From Chryseotalea sanaruensis (GTDB lineage Bacteria > Bacteroidota > Bacteroidia > Cytophagales > Cyclobacteriaceae), in the NCBI RefSeq assembly GCF_003990915.1, contig NZ_BHXQ01000004.1, forward strand, positions 1 through 64,000: a stretch of 64,000 nt of DNA, in the 5' to 3' direction. Under the pieces are notes generated by a model. It was given only the letters and a program-made list of their open reading frames with translations, had not been told where the DNA came from and made no database searches. The position numbers and the translations under genes are program-made. Shown here one piece after another: positions 62,001-64,000 of the stretch (positions are counted from its first letter, which is position 1; every line of letters starts with the position of its first letter).

Positions 62001-63329
62001 TAACGACACGGGCATTAAACCCGTACCACTGAAGTAGCCATTGCTACCTTCTACGGTTAGCACCATCATCCGGAAGTCGTGCATCCTTATTTCATCTCCG
62101 GGAAATAAGCGTGGTAGTATTTCTGTTGTAGTAGGGGGTGTAAGTACAGGTGCTTGTCCGCAGGTGTATGGTCCGTCTTCCAGTGAGGTGGTGCTCATCT
62201 GCAAGGGAGCACTGTACTCGCTAAAAATGCTATTGCGCTCTGACCTTACCTGTACTAAGTAGTTGGTAGAAGGATTCAGTTCGCCTAATGTATAGTAGCG
62301 GTTAGTGGTAACAGATTCAAAGTAATTATTTGCAGGACTGCTGAGTGGTTTATACCGGATGCGGTATTGTGCAGGCATCTCTCCTTCACTTGGCAATTCC
62401 CATTGCATTGAAAGTGTGGTTGCATTACCGCCTTGTTGTAAAACATTTCTTGGTATGCCAAGGGCATCACCATATTGAAAAACAAACACTTCACTTTTTC
62501 CATTATTTCGAAAAAGGTCTCTGTCTTCTGTATCTGTTGCCTGCACTTGCCAGGCGTATTTTCTTCCGGCCATTAAAGTAGGTTCGGCAGGGCCGTACAC
62601 CAATTGGTTTTGACTCAGGGTTGTTTCATATAACACCGGTTGACTTAAAAAAGCAGCATTGGCTGATTGACTAGTGGCATTGGGTGCCAACTCTACCATT
62701 TTAAAAGTATAGTTTGTGGTAAAGGCTGCATTGGGTGAGCCTGTGTGGCGTGGTGTCCAGGTAAAAGCAATGTTGGTCGGTTCAAGTATGGCAATTTTAG
62801 TATCGTTGTGTGGTAGGTTAAGCAAGGGCGGGTCGTTGAGTACTATCCAGGCGGTGGTACCAATTTTATTACTGACCAAGGTTCCTCTATTGTAATCGAG
62901 TACTTCTATGGTAAAGCGGTAAACACCTTCAGGCAGGCGTTGTGTTCTTTCATACTGACTGCGGGTGAGGCCGACAAAGTCGAGGTTGGCAGGATTGAAG
63001 TAAGCTACCAGATCATCGCCATAAAAAAATTGTGGTATGCCACCACCTTCCAGGGTAATGGGTTGTGGAAGAAAAGTATTTTTTGTTCGTATGGTAATAC
63101 CGACTCCTTCAATGGTTAGTCGCAATTTGCAATTGTAAGTATTGATGGTGGGATCTTGCAGTCGCAAAGTGAGCCAGAAGCGTTGTGAGCCTAGTGCAGT
63201 TAAGTCGGCCATGTACGGACTATAAGGTGGGTTGAGTACAACGTTGCCTTGTACTGGAAATACCTGAGCCTTGAGGGAAAGTGATAACACCATCAAAAGG
63301 AAAAATAAAACATGTTTAGGTATTGACAT
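59079..63329 (-). CDS. Giant TANFOR/FN3/zincin protein with variable C-terminal effector-like domain
   Basis: From ATG 63329 it is 1416 aa; a start upstream would place about 26 residues before the signal (MSIPKHVLFFLLMVLSLSLK). N-terminal TANFOR-like region about 25-290 (VFPVQGNVVLNPPYSPYMADL, SPNAAFTTNYTFKMVEL), FN3 about 291-382, a beta-rich middle, and a zincin-type HELAHGAFRLEH near 845-856 with a possible Met-turn NLMDY. The C-terminal third is A+T-rich and has NLCVRAALL (cysteines near 1228 and 1231) and DPGHVFLVVPGG (His 1326), a cysteine-peptidase-like pair. This layout suggests a polymorphic toxin-type effector with a chassis; no T9SS signal is seen at the end. Secretion route and target are unknown. 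Confidence 0.65.
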   Translation of the reverse strand: MSIPKHVLFFLLMVLSLSLKAQVFPVQGNVVLNPPYSPYMADLTALGSQRFWLTLRLQDPTINTYNCKLRLTIEGVGITIRTKNTFLPQPITLEGGGIPQFFYGDDLVAYFNPANLDFVGLTRSQYERTQRLPEGVYRFTIEVLDYNRGTLVSNKIGTTAWIVLNDPPLLNLPHNDTKIAILEPTNIAFTWTPRHTGSPNAAFTTNYTFKMVELAPNATSQSANAAFLSQPVLYETTLSQNQLVYGPAEPTLMAGRKYAWQVQATDTEDRDLFRNNGKSEVFVFQYGDALGIPRNVLQQGGNATTLSMQWELPSEGEMPAQYRIRYKPLSSPANNYFESVTTNRYYTLGELNPSTNYLVQVRSERNSIFSEYSAPLQMSTTSLEDGPYTCGQAPVLTPPTTTEILPRLFPGDEIRMHDFRMMVLTVEGSNGYFSGTGLMPVSLFNNASVKVRFSGKVNKNHELAGEIVSTYAKGNAMGQLVEEMEKIGADRNTAQNNASETIAIPVAITIIGIIDSVWVQDSTIVVLKEDGTQEEITRPVTASGAMQSVVLTDSEGNSYTVNKDGEVINNGSSATSTVASTVHYKVNFTAKEDQDYGFDAKVHEVLNHYETTSIEGDTYTVPWKSVETGRFDKVKVTATVPRENLIQEVGFSVDAASLPKQQGENANELIVTLQGKAHEQAEQVSAYLNQENTADSTTSRLEVGKLNVISYNKAYKNLVLISVNGAQLPVQKEVLQTELNDIYKQAIVQWQVEPVQTLTEIDYDKDNNGLEYGNSNWFSNYTGEMRTIINTYLQNRSLMPDTYYLFIVPKTDDPQVMGFMPRMKQIGFICSEKVTAKNITKTIAHELAHGAFRLEHTFPLLPQQGDNLMDYSANGKNLFKTQWDYIHNPVAMLGLFDSDEEGAMALPCWGWFDDCDDVIAILNGIKSRVGLPLPSLPLYKPDPSRNRGSEYVGYSIELGGETYAKITIKNEIKRDTVIRAENYLDYESQEGGKTYVGFMYKPNDESYFKILLSNEENTVALGLKREKLRNYIYKSTQQGGNDGNESSILDFDETSYVVYRSNANIREKISPYNLLSPESFLEKGKEVELISILVEGSDGRVIVKCDGAEYCTWVGNLKKIIPVEDNEEYKIKKEQSPITSPYSVTNANINILKNDILSISHECGIYRYVRKKENTNWINLGWVKNEDLKKYVNIGAMSNTVFRQKYLEASIKAITDITEDWRTDQAACNLCVRAALLNFTGDDVLFPSIGSSLTILDNGEQIYGKVEAGDGSAQGIIDDLKNGKLNSHFEEIERTTSEDYSQFWTRIQSMVDNNKQIIIGAHDPGHVFLVVPGGLHQVVDNTARENSRLNLTDTKVELGDKWGGSFHRRHYNLVLRIMDCGAGVKFSDGPMYGVMEGAAVNGEKANRVVKFYKYKL

Positions 63330-64000
63330 GCGCGCCCGGTTGTTGCAAAACGAAGTGTAAAGCTTGACAGGGGGCGTGTCATGCGCAGCAGAAATTTTCT
63401 GCTGCACTGGTTAAGTTAGCGCAGGAGGATTGTATAAAACAATGCTGGATTTAATGCAGAAAACGTGAAGATTGTTTTTTAGCTTAATTTGGAAGGGTGG
63501 TGAATTTTTACGATGAAGATTGAGCTGGGGAGGATGAAGATTTTTTGGAGAGCGGATGGATGATAGAGGCTGGAGGTCAGGTGTTGTTCGTTTCATCTAA
63601 TTTGAATTTCCTATGCTTCATCACAGCATGCTCAGACAAGGCATTATGCTATCTTCGGTCTGGCAGGGAATGTGTGCCTGCCTGCCGGTAGGCAGGGATA
63701 GCATAATGCCTTGAATGAGTATGCGAGGCCCAGCGGCCTGAGAGCGAAAACTCGTTTGTTGTTATATGCTCTAATAATCTAAAAATAATGATGCATTTTT
63801 CTACTTCTTCAATCAAGGATAGGCACAACAAACTGGTGTAAACATGTAAGAGACTTATGCCCCGTTTTACTATGCATAAGTTCTTTTAAACCGGATTTAA
63901 AATCCGGCATTATTAGTAGTTCGAGATGCGCTGCGCTAACATCTCGAACAGCGGGGCACAGCGGGGCTGTTCTCTAAGTGATGCTGGTTGGAAAGAATCA
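63330..64000. other. Non-coding right end, palindrome-rich
   Basis: No credible gene is seen after the start of the giant gene. The stretch holds its leader (63330-63600), the 63637-63713 inverted repeat with a nested CCTGCC/GGCAGG hairpin, a TTTGTTGTTATATGC motif near 63753, ACTTATGC/GCATAAGT arms near 63853-63881, CCGGATT/AATCCGG (63891-63907) and GTTCGAGATG/CATCTCGAAC (63919-63949). A G+C-rich GCGGGGC pair follows at the edge. Confidence 0.6.
63637..63713. repeat. Long inverted repeat with 17-bp perfect arms
   Basis: CAAGGCATTATGCTATC (63637-63653) and GATAGCATAATGCCTTG (63697-63713) are exact complements; the arms can be extended outward by about 10 more bases with a few mismatches. The interior includes CCTGCC and GGCAGG around a short loop. 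It lies in non-coding DNA and could be a mobile palindrome. Confidence 0.88.

Noticed and set aside
61660..62003. Plus-strand frames within the giant gene
   Set aside because: Complement of the giant CDS, with low-complexity hydrophobic content and no start context.
63411..63831. Two 60-aa minus-strand frames near the right end
   Set aside because: They cross leader DNA, a palindrome and the CCTGCC/GGCAGG repeat; no domain or sensible start.
1..64000. CRISPR array
   Set aside because: Repeats seen are palindromic hairpins or tandem gene-end copies with no regular repeat-spacer spacing.

Overview
The window looks like a chromosomal segment of a Bacteroidota bacterium, most likely order Cytophagales. 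The evidence is a SusC/SusD pair, many lipoproteins and TonB C-terminal/TANFOR/DUF4097/DUF4105/DUF3127 proteins typical of that phylum, a moderate A+T bias, and three promoters of the Bacteroidota type (TTG, 19-20 nt spacer, TAnnTTTG) in front of rpsP, tex and rocD. No rRNA or tRNA gene and no CRISPR array was seen.

Layout. 1-5.3 kb is accessory DNA. It holds the end of an IS3-like element that has cut off the start of an SRPBCC gene, then a run of small same-strand genes (AlbA_2, TonB C-terminal, lipocalin-like lipoprotein, membrane protein) separated by long imperfect palindromes that resemble integron attC sites, then a divergent XRE regulator/115-aa pair and a lipoprotein. 5.3-6.8 kb encodes a two-component system whose kinase has an ethylene-receptor-like membrane domain with the copper/ethylene residues conserved. 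7.2-8.1 kb has an outer-membrane barrel and a very small two-helix protein.

8.1-40.7 kb is mostly housekeeping. It includes a six-gene leftward run (namZ-like, nth, fmt, folA, membrane protein, SDR), a LolC/E-like permease, a dolichol-phosphate-mannose-synthase-like glycosyltransferase, a methyltransferase, a bestrophin-like protein, aspS, a secreted protein-tadA-DUF3127 run, sodB, a MASE1-like kinase, tex, rmuC, rocD, an ECF sigma/anti-sigma/adhesin-like operon, rpsP-rimM, and a complete 2-oxoglutarate dehydrogenase cluster (sucA-odhB-lpdA). A GxxExxY nuclease-fold gene sits inside imperfect inverted repeats just after lpdA. The intergenic spaces carry families of short GC-rich hairpins, and in two places copies of a neighbouring gene's 3' end.

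40.8-54.4 kb holds a frameshifted SusC transporter with its SusD partner, a radical SAM/SPASM protein, a PorE-like OmpA protein, and an NtrC/NtrY-type two-component operon divergent from a MacB-like ABC permease, with a dyad operator candidate between them. 54.7-64 kb is accessory again: an orphan HsdR_N nuclease-fold protein, a membrane-anchored unknown, and a 1416-aa TANFOR/fibronectin/zincin protein. The C-terminal third of that protein looks like an exchangeable cysteine-peptidase-like effector domain, and it is followed at once by secreted/lipoprotein genes that could be its immunity or accessory partners. The right end is non-coding and full of palindromes.
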